Shown here piece by piece: positions 15,565 through 23,397 of a stretch of DNA of 64,000 nt. Source of the DNA: a virus. The number at the start of each line of letters is the position of its first letter. The first letter of the stretch is position 1. The notes under the pieces were generated by a model. The model was given only the letters and a program-made list of their open reading frames with translations. It did no database searches and was not told the DNA's origin. The position numbers and the translations under genes are program-made. The stretch is taken from positions 1 through 64,000 of the IMG/VR virus record IMGVR_UViG_3300021963_004241. One strand, 5' to 3'.

Positions 15565-16353
15565 TTATTTACCGTATTTTGAAAGATACTGGTAAAGTCC
15601 TTTTTTGACTCTGTTCCAGGCTGTTTCTTTGCTGTATTTTAAGAATCGCCCATAATATTCTATAGCTGCGTACAGAGCATTTAAGTTAGGTACTTGTACA
15701 ATCTTTCCGCCTATTGTTGCATAATCTTGGCGCTGTGCTTGTCTAAGAATATTGTCTAGATTTCCTAGACTATCCTTTCCAAATTTATTATAGATGTCGT
15801 TAGCAATTTGGCTAATCCAAGCATCTTTTTCCATGTTATCTAATGTGTAAAGATAATATTGATCTCTTTTAGTTAGCGCCTTAGGTGGAGTCTTTTTCCA
15901 AACACTAGTTTCTAGATCAAATACATCCTGATCATTTTTTGATTTTTTTATCTGTTGTGTGCGCTGACTAGCATGATTGAGCTCGTGAATTAATAGGGAA
16001 CTTAATCTGTCTATAAAGTTATTTGAAGTTTTTTCATCTGTAGGTGCGTGTGCTACATTAACTTCTACTGTGATTAAGTGTTTAATGGGATCGCCTGATA
16101 TTTCGTGTTCTGCTTCTAATGCAGAATATTGACTGTCCGGTCTATCTAACAATTTAGGTTTAATTGTTAGAGGTCTGCTGAGTGTAGCTTCTCTCCATTT
16201 AGTTAATTCTTCGCTCTTATTAAGATTTTTAAAAAACTTACCGTACCAATCTAGATCATTATTATACGAACCTATATTGGAAACAGCCTTAGCTATCCAG
16301 GGTCTTACCCAGGATGTTTCCATGCGTTCGATAATAAATTCACCGGCTCTCAT
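15565..16353 (-). CDS. Putative zinc metallopeptidase with capsid-targeting-like N-terminus
   Basis: A 262-residue protein starting MRAGEFIIERM. The motif SLLIHELNHASQ (about 127-138) is an H-E-x-x-H zincin signature; a downstream Glu in DNMEKDAW could be the third ligand. The N-terminus is shared with several neighbours and resembles the T4 capsid-targeting sequence, so the protease may be packaged in the head and delivered with DNA. Substrate unknown. It overlaps the next gene upstream by 4 bp. Confidence 0.68.
   Translation of the reverse strand: MRAGEFIIERMETSWVRPWIAKAVSNIGSYNNDLDWYGKFFKNLNKSEELTKWREATLSRPLTIKPKLLDRPDSQYSALEAEHEISGDPIKHLITVEVNVAHAPTDEKTSNNFIDRLSSLLIHELNHASQRTQQIKKSKNDQDVFDLETSVWKKTPPKALTKRDQYYLYTLDNMEKDAWISQIANDIYNKFGKDSLGNLDNILRQAQRQDYATIGGKIVQVPNLNALYAAIEYYGRFLKYSKETAWNRVKKGLYQYLSKYGK
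15566..15573 (-). promoter_or_regulatory. Late-type promoter motif GGTAAATA
   Basis: Minus-strand GGTAAATA within the last codons of the 15565-16353 gene, 7 nt before the ATG at 15558. No ribosome-binding site lies in between. Confidence 0.4.
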
Positions 16354-17264
16354 TTACTACGACCGCCTTTCATGTTGGCACACCAGTGATACATTTTAGC
16401 TTTTTCGCCTGAAGCGTTTTTTGCACGTTTACGTAGATCAGTCACAGAGCCCGAACAACTAGCACCTGCACGTTTTACTCGTCCTGGGCGACTTTTACCT
16501 TTTACTTTACCGTCTGCAAAATTCTCATTAGTCATTCCGAGGTTTGCCGATGACCAGGTTGTTCTTAAAATTTTACCTTGATATCTAATTTCAATATTGC
16601 ATCTTCCTAATTGATTTTTTTCACATATACCTATTATTAATTCAGATGCTTGATTTAACTGCGACTTAACATCGCCTTTAAATTTGCCTGTAAGATCAAG
16701 TTCTTTAAATTCGCCTTCTATTGATATACGTGCGATCATTCTATCTGGATCTGATTTATCCTGCGCTTGAGCAGCACTTCCTAATGCTGCTCCTGCAGCC
16801 GCAGCACCTCCGAATTTTAAGAAATCTCTTCTGCTTATAGCTTCATCAAATTCAACAGCCTGCATTTTTAAATACTGAGGATATTTTTTATTAAATGTCC
16901 TCATCATTTCTCCAGCTTTCTCGTGAGCTTCATTTTCTGTAGGACTTCCAGTTTTCCAACTGTTTTTGCCTAATCTACCTTCTAAGTCTTGTTTATAGTG
17001 AACTAGTTCGTGTGCTAATGTTCTAATGATATCGTTTGGATTTCGTTCTTCGATGTCTAACTCTATAGATTTGTATTCGTCACTATGATGATAGCAACCG
17101 AATGTTGGTTGATCGTGTTTGCTGACTACATCCTTTGAAAATTTTATTTCTGGAATACTAGGTAACTTGAGGAAAGATACGGCGAGTGGCATAAAATCTT
17201 CAATAGCATCTTCTAGAGTAAATTTATTTTCTGCATTTTCTATTATGAATTCTTTTGCTCTCAT
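16350..17264 (-). CDS. Putative zinc metallopeptidase with capsid-targeting-like N-terminus and internal Tat-like motif
   Basis: A 304-residue, three-part protein. It starts MRAKEFIIENAEN (FIIE|N). Residues about 75-125 hold a zincin: TLAHELVHYKQDLEGRL (H-E-x-x-H), then NEAHEKAG. Next comes ISRRDFLKFGGAAAAGAALG (about 143-162), a textbook twin-arginine consensus followed by a hydrophobic Ala/Gly segment ending AQAQ. The C-terminus SCSGSVTDLRKRAKNASGEK plus MYHWCANMKGG is a module found in many T4-like phage late proteins. An internal Tat motif is odd; it could act only after cleavage or be a membrane segment. Confidence 0.7.
   Translation of the reverse strand: MRAKEFIIENAENKFTLEDAIEDFMPLAVSFLKLPSIPEIKFSKDVVSKHDQPTFGCYHHSDEYKSIELDIEERNPNDIIRTLAHELVHYKQDLEGRLGKNSWKTGSPTENEAHEKAGEMMRTFNKKYPQYLKMQAVEFDEAISRRDFLKFGGAAAAGAALGSAAQAQDKSDPDRMIARISIEGEFKELDLTGKFKGDVKSQLNQASELIIGICEKNQLGRCNIEIRYQGKILRTTWSSANLGMTNENFADGKVKGKSRPGRVKRAGASCSGSVTDLRKRAKNASGEKAKMYHWCANMKGGRSK
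17247..17264. repeat. Capsid-targeting coding repeat, copy A
   Basis: 18 bp encoding MRAKEF on the minus strand; one mismatch to the copies at 17529-17546 and 19131-19148. Confidence 0.8.
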
Positions 17265-17267
17265 GGC

Positions 17268-17546
17268 TTAGTTGTCCTTATCTATTTCTAGATAGCCGTC
17301 TCTTATGTCTTGTAGTCCGTCTTTTAAGATAGCCCAAAAATAGTCACCGCCCGAATAACGTTGACTATAGTATTCATACATATATTCGAAGCCTGGATAA
17401 TCGTCAAATGTTCTAGTGATATTACTATCACCGTCCATGTTATCGATGTATGAAAGAAGTTCGTCGGCATCGTCAGCAGATAGCCCCCAATTATTATCTT
17501 TGGTAAACTCTTCTTCTTCCTCTATGACGAATTCTTTAGCTCTCAT
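17268..17546 (-). CDS. Acidic late protein with capsid-targeting-like N-terminus
   Basis: A 92-residue, strongly acidic protein beginning [19 protein letters not shown] is a possible prohead-protease site. The remainder (LSADDADELLSYIDNMDGDS, then aromatic EYMYEYYSQRYSGGDYFW) has no known motif. I infer an internal head protein; an acidic DNA-mimic role is conceivable but unproven. Confidence 0.65.
   Translation of the reverse strand: MRAKEFVIEEEEEFTKDNNWGLSADDADELLSYIDNMDGDSNITRTFDDYPGFEYMYEYYSQRYSGGDYFWAILKDGLQDIRDGYLEIDKDN
17529..17546. repeat. Capsid-targeting coding repeat, copy B
   Basis: 18 bp identical to 19131-19148. Between these two copies lie the mini-ORF, ErpA and PhyH genes, which lack the targeting sequence. 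Confidence 0.85.
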
Positions 17547-17632
17547 TAATGTTGTCCGTAAGGGTTCAAAGGACGATCTTCTTCGTCTTGCTGTTCTGGA
17601 TAAACAGGATATTGATCTTTATTTTCGTTCAT
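17546..17632 (-). CDS. 28-residue mini-protein
   Basis: ATG 17632 overlaps the ErpA stop (ATGA), and its TAA overlaps the next ATG (TAATG). The peptide is hydrophilic, acidic and proline-rich ([20 protein letters not shown]...). The exact fit between two coupled genes supports translation; function unknown. Confidence 0.5.
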   Translation of the reverse strand: MNENKDQYPVYPEQQDEEDRPLNPYGQH

Positions 17633-17955
17633 ACTGAAAAGCTACTCCCACATCCACAAGTTGTTTGAGCATTTGGATTTTTAATTACAAATTGAGATCC
17701 TGAAAGATCTTCTTTATAATCAATCTCTGCACCTGCTAGGTACTGCATGCTCATAGAATCGACTACTACTTTCCAATTATCGTCTAACTGTATTTCGAAG
17801 TCATCGTCATTCTTTATTTCGTCAAATGTAAATCCGTAATTAAATCCCGAACATCCCCCGCCTTGTACAAATGTTCTTAACATAAGGGCTTTGTTATTTT
17901 CTTCTAATAACAAATCTATAACTTTATTTTTTGCAGAATCGGATATAGTAATCAT
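17629..17955 (-). CDS. A-type iron-sulphur carrier, ErpA-like
   Basis: A 108-residue A-type carrier that accepts Fe-S clusters from IscU and passes them to apo-proteins. The three cluster cysteines are present: Cys35 in GGGCSGFNY and Cys100, Cys102 in TTCGCGSSF. The ending [16 protein letters not shown] is nearer ErpA than IscA. It overlaps the PhyH gene and the mini-ORF by 4 bp each. A second A-type carrier and an IscU lie at 52.9-53.6 kb. Confidence 0.88.
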   Translation of the reverse strand: MITISDSAKNKVIDLLLEENNKALMLRTFVQGGGCSGFNYGFTFDEIKNDDDFEIQLDDNWKVVVDSMSMQYLAGAEIDYKEDLSGSQFVIKNPNAQTTCGCGSSFSV

Positions 17956-18779
17956 GATGTTTTTTCTTTAAGTCCTAGTCCCGGTAATTCGAAGCCGCTA
18001 TTTTTAATAAGTTCTACAAAATTATTAGATTGCCAATCAACTGAATTGTTCCAGATTTTTAAATCTTCGTTCCAATTTCCTGTAGGATCTTGTTCGTGTA
18101 ACAAATAATTATGTTCGTCGATTCCAGAAATCATAATGGTTGATTCAGGTGATACTTGATATGCTAGATCAGTATCAGTGGCTACAAAACAGAAAGAATA
18201 ACCATCTCTGAATATATTAGATTGATTTTCGTCTGATCCATGCAACATATATGGATGATGCATTAAAAACTGTCCAGGTGTAGTTTCAACGTAATCCACA
18301 GCATCGTCTGCGTTTTGTTTGTCAAAGATTATTTTATCGTTAACTGTTTTATACTTGTGTGAATCTCTTACATATTTTAAACAGCCCATTTCTTTAGTCG
18401 AGCCGGATAAAGTAATCCATACGGTCAATGCGCGAGTTTGATCTTTAAAATTCCAGTAGATGCCATCTCTGTGATAAGGAACTTGTTTCTTATTTCTTGG
18501 ATCTTTATTCCATACGTATGAATCATAACAAGAAAAATTCGGTCCTATGATTTTCTTTACATATTCTATAAGTGTGGGATGCTTTGAAAGTTTATTAATA
18601 AATGGAAATAAGAAGTTTGCTTTTCTTCGATAGTCTGAGTTCATCCAATCTATTTCTTGGATATGCCTATCTCTTTCAGAGATAAAATAATCAAGCTCAT
18701 CTGCCTCTAGAAAATTTACAGGACCGTAATACCCTTGTTGATCAAATACTTCTTTAATATTTTCAGATTGGAACAACAT
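17952..18779 (-). CDS. PhyH-family Fe(II)/2OG dioxygenase
   Basis: A 275-residue phytanoyl-CoA-dioxygenase-like protein. [11 protein letters not shown] (100-110) gives the H-x-D iron ligands (His103, Asp105). [19 protein letters not shown] gives the distal His180 and Arg191 for 2-oxoglutarate. Substrate unknown; small-molecule, sugar or nucleobase targets are all possible. It is joined by ATGA to the ErpA gene, and the pair sits inside the capsid-targeting gene run. Confidence 0.78.
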   Translation of the reverse strand: MLFQSENIKEVFDQQGYYGPVNFLEADELDYFISERDRHIQEIDWMNSDYRRKANFLFPFINKLSKHPTLIEYVKKIIGPNFSCYDSYVWNKDPRNKKQVPYHRDGIYWNFKDQTRALTVWITLSGSTKEMGCLKYVRDSHKYKTVNDKIIFDKQNADDAVDYVETTPGQFLMHHPYMLHGSDENQSNIFRDGYSFCFVATDTDLAYQVSPESTIMISGIDEHNYLLHEQDPTGNWNEDLKIWNNSVDWQSNNFVELIKNSGFELPGLGLKEKTS

Positions 18780-19148
18780 TTAAACTCCGTACTTGTTACG
18801 TTTTACATTAGCAAGTGGACTTGTCTTATTAATAATTTTATCGGGTAATTCTTCAGATCCCTTTCCAGTCCCGGTATCGAATTTAATACCCATTCTTTTA
18901 GCAGCAGCTTGTCTTATTTCTCGATCCCCGTCGGTGTAATCCACCATGGCAAAGTCGCTGCCGATAGGACCCTCGTCATATATATCGGATACATCTGGTG
19001 ACGGTGCCAATGCAACACCGAATCGATAGGCAAGGTACGGATGATTGTTGTTGTCTAGATCTCCAGAAGCTGTAAGATTCGGCATACTTTGTCTAGTACT
19101 TTTGCGTAACGGTTTCTTATTTTCGTTGATGAATTCTTTAGCTCTCAT
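18780..19148 (-). CDS. Late protein with capsid-targeting-like N-terminus
   Basis: A 122-residue protein starting MRAKEFINENKKP after AGGAGG. The block RKSTRQSMPNLTASGDLDNN with HPYLAYRFGVALAPSP is a recurring module in T4-like marine phage late proteins; I know no activity for it. Likely an internal or virion protein. Confidence 0.68.
   Translation of the reverse strand: MRAKEFINENKKPLRKSTRQSMPNLTASGDLDNNNHPYLAYRFGVALAPSPDVSDIYDEGPIGSDFAMVDYTDGDREIRQAAAKRMGIKFDTGTGKGSEELPDKIINKTSPLANVKRNKYGV
19131..19148. repeat. Capsid-targeting coding repeat, copy C
   Basis: 18 bp identical to 17529-17546, at the start of the 18780-19148 gene. Confidence 0.85.
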
Positions 19149-19455
19149 TTTTTCCTCCTACTGGTTTTTCTCCTGTTAGGTAAGGTAAACTAAACCAAAG
19201 TTGAAACCATTCTGGAGTGCCTGGCTTGATATTATTTTCTTTTTCTAATCTTTGCTTTTCCATTCCTGTTACGGAAACATTGCTGCCTTGATTTAACTGA
19301 GACTTGTATTCTGTTAATCTCGCTTGAGCGCCTAAGCCCCCAAGGTATTGCATTCTTTTTATTTCGTGAATGGGATCGTTAGGAGCAAGATAGCAATCGT
19401 CTGAGCTATCTTGATTGACAGAATTTTCAGATGTAATTTTATATTGTTTAATCAC
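19138..19455 (-). CDS. Conserved phage late protein, unknown function
   Basis: A 105-residue protein starting with GTG at 19455. It carries LAPNDPIHEIKRMQYLGGLG, a conserved block in T4-like marine phages, then KPGTPEWFQLWFSLPYLTGE. It overlaps both neighbours. No enzymatic motif is seen. Confidence 0.62.
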   Translation of the reverse strand: MIKQYKITSENSVNQDSSDDCYLAPNDPIHEIKRMQYLGGLGAQARLTEYKSQLNQGSNVSVTGMEKQRLEKENNIKPGTPEWFQLWFSLPYLTGEKPVGGKNES

Positions 19456-20362
19456 GATCTATCTCCATTCCGCCATGTAATTCATCTTGTATTTCATCCC
19501 AGGTTTCACCATAGCGATCTTTAAATTCTGCAACTATTTCGTTTATAATTTCGTCGAGATCTTCGGGATATAGATAATCTGATATTGAATAACCGGCATT
19601 AGTATCAGTTCTATCGGCTAAGATACGATTTTCACCGGTGTTGATATTTACTTGGAAATCTATCCAACCAGTTGGTCGTTCATCGTCGCCTTCGATTTCA
19701 ACATCTTCGCCGTAGAGTATGACTCCTTCGTCGGTATTTTCGATTCCATACCATCCCGAAGCACCTGGTATTTTAATTTCTTCTGCTGACTTAGCATCCT
19801 CAGTTACATCTTGTTGGACAAACTGCACATTTAGTTTGGCACTTTTCCATAATGGATTTTTAGGGTCCATTCTCTGTTGTAGTAGCCATATAGCAGATAC
19901 CCTGTGGGCACCATCTTCAAACTTACCGTTTAATACTATTGCTGGTGGTAACTTCGCTAAACTGTCTGGGTGATCCTTTAAGTAGGTAGCATATTCAATG
20001 ACCTTTTTTGTAACACCCCAACTGTAGTCTTTAGCGTCCCAATCATCAACTACATTATTATAATAAGGCACACCCGGTACAGATGATATAATATCTTTTA
20101 CAGTCATTTGGCGAGTTTGTATTTTAGCATCGGAGCCAAACTGTTTTGGAGCACCCGAACTCGGTCCTGGTTGAGGAACGCCTTCTGCAATCTTATCTGT
20201 AGCACAGGTTTCTTTTTCTACAGAAAACTCTTTTTCTGGAAACTTTGCTTTGAGGTGTTTAAGCATCGTAATAGCTTCCCAGCTGTCTTGATATTGAGCT
20301 GCCGGTTTACCATTTACGAACAAAATAAATTTAGAGCTTTCTTTTAATTCTTTTACTCTCAT
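19448..20362 (-). CDS. Late protein with capsid-targeting-like N-terminus and ParB-like motif
   Basis: A 304-residue protein from ATG 20362 (MRVKELKESSKF; LKE|S site). Longer frames extend into the upstream gene and lack this start. Residues about 160-185 (LPPAIVLNGKFEDGAHRVSA) match the ParB/sulfiredoxin-type strand with the D-G-x-H-R motif, used for nucleotide binding. The C-terminus is acidic. A packaged nucleotide-dependent enzyme is my inference. Confidence 0.62.
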   Translation of the reverse strand: MRVKELKESSKFILFVNGKPAAQYQDSWEAITMLKHLKAKFPEKEFSVEKETCATDKIAEGVPQPGPSSGAPKQFGSDAKIQTRQMTVKDIISSVPGVPYYNNVVDDWDAKDYSWGVTKKVIEYATYLKDHPDSLAKLPPAIVLNGKFEDGAHRVSAIWLLQQRMDPKNPLWKSAKLNVQFVQQDVTEDAKSAEEIKIPGASGWYGIENTDEGVILYGEDVEIEGDDERPTGWIDFQVNINTGENRILADRTDTNAGYSISDYLYPEDLDEIINEIVAEFKDRYGETWDEIQDELHGGMEIDRD

Positions 20363-20363
20363 T

Positions 20364-20990
20364 TTATTTTCTTGATTGTTTAGGGCCTTGTCTGGTTTTC
20401 CATTTTTTATCAGTGGAGCAATAATAACGGCCGTAACCTTCTGCAACATCCATTTCTTGTTTTTTATGTTTAACGTCGCCTTGCTTGGCAGCTTTCTTTT
20501 TGTCTTTATGTGCGCCGGCACCACTAGTCTTTTGATTCTTAGCAACAAAATTTCTAGGCTTTAATGCTTTTTTGGGATCTACAGATTCTCGCTTCCACTT
20601 ATGTTCGTCCATTTCGTATTGTAGTTCAAGGACTTGATTATCTAGATCTCTTAATAGATACTTGAAAGGTTCATCAATTCCGTAGACAGCCGATTCTAGA
20701 GCATTCATAGCTTCTTCAGCATCTGATATAGCAGATTCGATTTCGCTTTTATAACCTTTATCTTCGAAATCAATTTTTTCTGCCAACTGTCTAATCCTTA
20801 CAATGATATTAGAAACAGTGTCATCATATTTTATTTCGGTGGTGATTTTTTGAGCTTCTCGGGCAAGACTTTCTACAACATCTTTTTGTTGTTCAGCGAC
20901 AGCGATTAATTTTTTAAGTTCGTCAACGGGGCGTGGATAATTATCATCTGCCTCTTCTTTTACTTTATGTATAAATTCATTCAATCTCAT
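20364..20990 (-). CDS. Helical late protein with capsid-targeting-like N-terminus
   Basis: A 208-residue protein from ATG 20990 (MRLNEFIHKVKEE). The middle is predicted long helices (coiled coil, about 20-145). The end EGYGRYYCSTDKKWKTRQGP is a short module shared by many T4-like phage late proteins. Virion-internal role inferred. Confidence 0.62.
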   Translation of the reverse strand: MRLNEFIHKVKEEADDNYPRPVDELKKLIAVAEQQKDVVESLAREAQKITTEIKYDDTVSNIIVRIRQLAEKIDFEDKGYKSEIESAISDAEEAMNALESAVYGIDEPFKYLLRDLDNQVLELQYEMDEHKWKRESVDPKKALKPRNFVAKNQKTSGAGAHKDKKKAAKQGDVKHKKQEMDVAEGYGRYYCSTDKKWKTRQGPKQSRK

Positions 20991-21339
20991 TGTCGTAGTC
21001 GCCTTTATGTATATGCTTTGATTGCTCCTCTGCAAATCTTTCAGCTAATTTTTTTATTTCGTCTTCGTTAAATATTTCATCTTTATGATCCATTAGATCG
21101 AATTCTCTGCAATATGCTTCTGCACATTTCTGCAAAGGAACTATATAGTGTGTAAAAGATTCTGGATGATCCGGAGCAACCAGATGGTGCTTTAGGGCAG
21201 GGAAGATATGATTGCTCAGCATCTTATCGTTGTTATCTATCCAGAATTTTAAATCGTTCACATAATCGACATCTTTGTCAAATTTTTTATCTTTGACATC
21301 GTCAACACCGGGCACGGAAAACAATTCCATTAATTTCAT
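20977..21339 (-). CDS. Late phage protein, unknown function
   Basis: A 120-residue protein starting MKLMELFSVPGVDD, a weaker version of the shared N-terminus. The rest is a conserved-looking helical domain (LKFWIDNNDKMLSNHIFPAL...PLQKCAEAYCREFDL). It overlaps the downstream gene by 14 bp, and its ATG overlaps the upstream stop. Confidence 0.6.
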   Translation of the reverse strand: MKLMELFSVPGVDDVKDKKFDKDVDYVNDLKFWIDNNDKMLSNHIFPALKHHLVAPDHPESFTHYIVPLQKCAEAYCREFDLMDHKDEIFNEDEIKKLAERFAEEQSKHIHKGDYDNEIE

Positions 21340-22298
21340 TACCAGCTCCTACAAGACCAGTAACGTGCTTTCCAACGTGGACCTGGATTCTTACAATTGT
21401 GTCTTGCACGGAATGATTTTCTACGTGCAGGATTTGATTTTTTAATACGCATCTTCTTATCGCCAAAGTTTACTTTGACGATATTGCCATTTGGTTTGCG
21501 CACATATACTTTTGATTTCTTGACATCCCCTGCCATTTTCTTACCTAAGGGGACTTCTCTACCTTGATATTTTGCTTCGTCGACATCTAGATCTTCTGGC
21601 AATTTACCTTTTGGTCCGGTGATTTTTTCGTCTTGATCTGGATTATTCCCAGCAGTATGCCATCCACCTTTGGTTGTTTGGCCCTTGGCCATTTGCTTAT
21701 ACTTTTCGGGGTTAGCAGTCGGTGTTGCTTTTTTACTGCGACTTGCTAGTTCATCACTACTACGATCTTTTGCACTTTTATCTTTTTCTTTATGGAAGTA
21801 GAAATATTCTCCTAATTGATCTTCCCCTATCTTTTTGCAAGAGCCTTTTTCGCCGCGAGCTTTTCCTGGTACTTTTCTATGACCCTTCCAGCATTTATCG
21901 TAAATTTTACTATTACCGTGTTGTTCTCCCTCGACTATTTCGCCTTCGTCGAAAGTAAACCCGCTATCTTCGAGGAATCTTAAACTAGCATCATCTAGTT
22001 CAATAACGATTCCGTCTTCTAAGAAATCAACGATCTCTGTTCCGATTTCAAAATCTTCTGAAATGCTGATGCCAAATGCATCGCCCATTTCGAATACACC
22101 AGCAGCTTTAGCTTCTTTTTCAAGATCTGCTCTGCGCTGATCGATAGCTTTGGTAATATCGGGTTCTTTTGAAGCAGCAGGATCGTTTTCTAGGTCGTCC
22201 AGTGCTTGGCTTTTTGCTTGATAGTCACCCTTGGGATCCTTTGGATTCAGGGCAGTTTCATTGACGATAGCGTCTAATTTTGATAATAGGTCTCTCAT
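21339..22298 (-). CDS. Late virion-type protein with C-terminal basic Cys module
   Basis: A 319-residue protein. The N-terminus MRDLLSKLDAIVNETAL has an IVNE|T site. The middle holds CWKGHRKVPGKARGEKGSCK, and the C-terminus GDKKMRIKKSNPARRKSFRA with HNCKNPGPRWKARYWSC, both modules seen in head-associated proteins of T4-like marine phages. The basic tail suggests DNA or capsid contact. Prohead core or internal protein is my inference. A late motif lies 25 nt upstream. Confidence 0.65.
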   Translation of the reverse strand: MRDLLSKLDAIVNETALNPKDPKGDYQAKSQALDDLENDPAASKEPDITKAIDQRRADLEKEAKAAGVFEMGDAFGISISEDFEIGTEIVDFLEDGIVIELDDASLRFLEDSGFTFDEGEIVEGEQHGNSKIYDKCWKGHRKVPGKARGEKGSCKKIGEDQLGEYFYFHKEKDKSAKDRSSDELASRSKKATPTANPEKYKQMAKGQTTKGGWHTAGNNPDQDEKITGPKGKLPEDLDVDEAKYQGREVPLGKKMAGDVKKSKVYVRKPNGNIVKVNFGDKKMRIKKSNPARRKSFRARHNCKNPGPRWKARYWSCRSW

Positions 22299-22322
22299 AG
22301 TATCTTCCAGAAGATGATACTA

Positions 22323-22330
22323 TATTTATC
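22323..22330 (-). promoter_or_regulatory. Late-type promoter motif GATAAATA
   Basis: Minus-strand GATAAATA, with 24 nt between it and the ATG at 22298; a normal late-promoter distance for the capsid-targeting gene run. Confidence 0.68.
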
Positions 22331-22342
22331 TAGTTTGAATTA

Positions 22343-22711
22343 TCAGTGATTGAATCTAATTTCGCGTATAGTGCCCTCTTGCAGTATGTAACCTGCACGT
22401 ATCCATACAAAATTTCCAGTGAAATTTCTATATGCTGCGGATACTAATGGAGTACTATCGAGTGCAGTAAGATCAACTGGGTTTGAGTCATATGTAACAT
22501 CGAACCAATCGTCTTCTGTGGGACTAAGTGCCAGGGTTGCCTGTATCTTTACAGCACCTTTAAAGTTATCGAATAGGAATACAACGGTATGTTTACCGTC
22601 ACCTAGGTTATAATAACCGTCGCCCTTCTGTTTTTCTGTATAGGTATACTTGGAAAAATCAGCTGATTTTGTAGATGTTTGGGCTAATAATACTGTACTT
22701 TGACTTGGCAT
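22343..22711 (-). CDS. Conserved phage structural-type protein
   Basis: A 122-residue beta-rich protein (MPSQSTVLLAQTSTKSADFS...NFVWIRAGYILQEGTIREIR) of a type common in T4-like marine phages, probably a small virion protein. No catalytic motif. A GATAAATA late motif lies 6 nt before its ATG. Confidence 0.62.
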   Translation of the reverse strand: MPSQSTVLLAQTSTKSADFSKYTYTEKQKGDGYYNLGDGKHTVVFLFDNFKGAVKIQATLALSPTEDDWFDVTYDSNPVDLTALDSTPLVSAAYRNFTGNFVWIRAGYILQEGTIREIRFNH

Positions 22712-22716
22712 AGTAA

Positions 22717-23397
22717 TTATTTATCTGCTTTTACATATTCATAAACCTGGCCCAAAACTTCTGAGTTCCTGAGGTTTAACATCAGCAGAGTATCCTTATC
22801 TTCGACATACATATAGCGTCGATCCCAGTTCCAATCAGTTTCAATAAACCACTTTTTAACACTATTGGAAATTAAAACGTGTTCCGATTGTGTGTCTAAC
22901 CAGTTTAAATAATTCTTTTTATTCGGAATATCGTGGGCTAGTTTATGTGGCTTCAAATATACTTTGTAACGATATTTGTCATGTGGTAGTTTTTTACAGA
23001 CTATTTTCTTTTCCTGATCCAATACACTCAGCGAGTCTAATTTTGGTTCAGATAGTCTCGTAATTAATGTAGAAAAGTTACTTCTAGCTGATTCGTAGAA
23101 GTCTCTGCTGTTTGTATATAGATCTATGCTGTATCTTTCAATCCTGGTAGAATATAAGCTGTGATCAAACGACTGCAAAAATCGACTCAAATTAAGTATA
23201 GAATCTCTATTATGCCAACTTTCTTTGAATATTCTATTCCAGAATGCATTTGAATCTAGAGGTTCTTCGCCTAGGCAGAATTTTTCTACATCCTCGTGGC
23301 TTCTGGCACGGAAAATGGTTACACCGGGTAACGTTAATGTCACCTTGTATAACCATTTGTTGTAAAATTTACGTTTTGTCTCTTTGGGCTTAATCAT
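22717..23397 (-). CDS. Phage protein, unknown function
   Basis: A 226-residue basic, aromatic-rich protein. It starts MIKPKETKRKFYNKWLYKVT and ends with IETDWNWDRRYMYVEDKDTL and LNLRNSEVLGQVYEYV. I do not recognise the family. Its start overlaps the clpA stop by 8 bp, so it is co-translated with the chaperone genes. Confidence 0.6.
   Translation of the reverse strand: MIKPKETKRKFYNKWLYKVTLTLPGVTIFRARSHEDVEKFCLGEEPLDSNAFWNRIFKESWHNRDSILNLSRFLQSFDHSLYSTRIERYSIDLYTNSRDFYESARSNFSTLITRLSEPKLDSLSVLDQEKKIVCKKLPHDKYRYKVYLKPHKLAHDIPNKKNYLNWLDTQSEHVLISNSVKKWFIETDWNWDRRYMYVEDKDTLLMLNLRNSEVLGQVYEYVKADK
22718..22725 (-). promoter_or_regulatory. Late-type promoter motif GATAAATA
   Basis: Minus-strand GATAAATA formed by the last codons of the 22717-23397 gene, 6 nt before the ATG at 22711. 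Confidence 0.5.
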
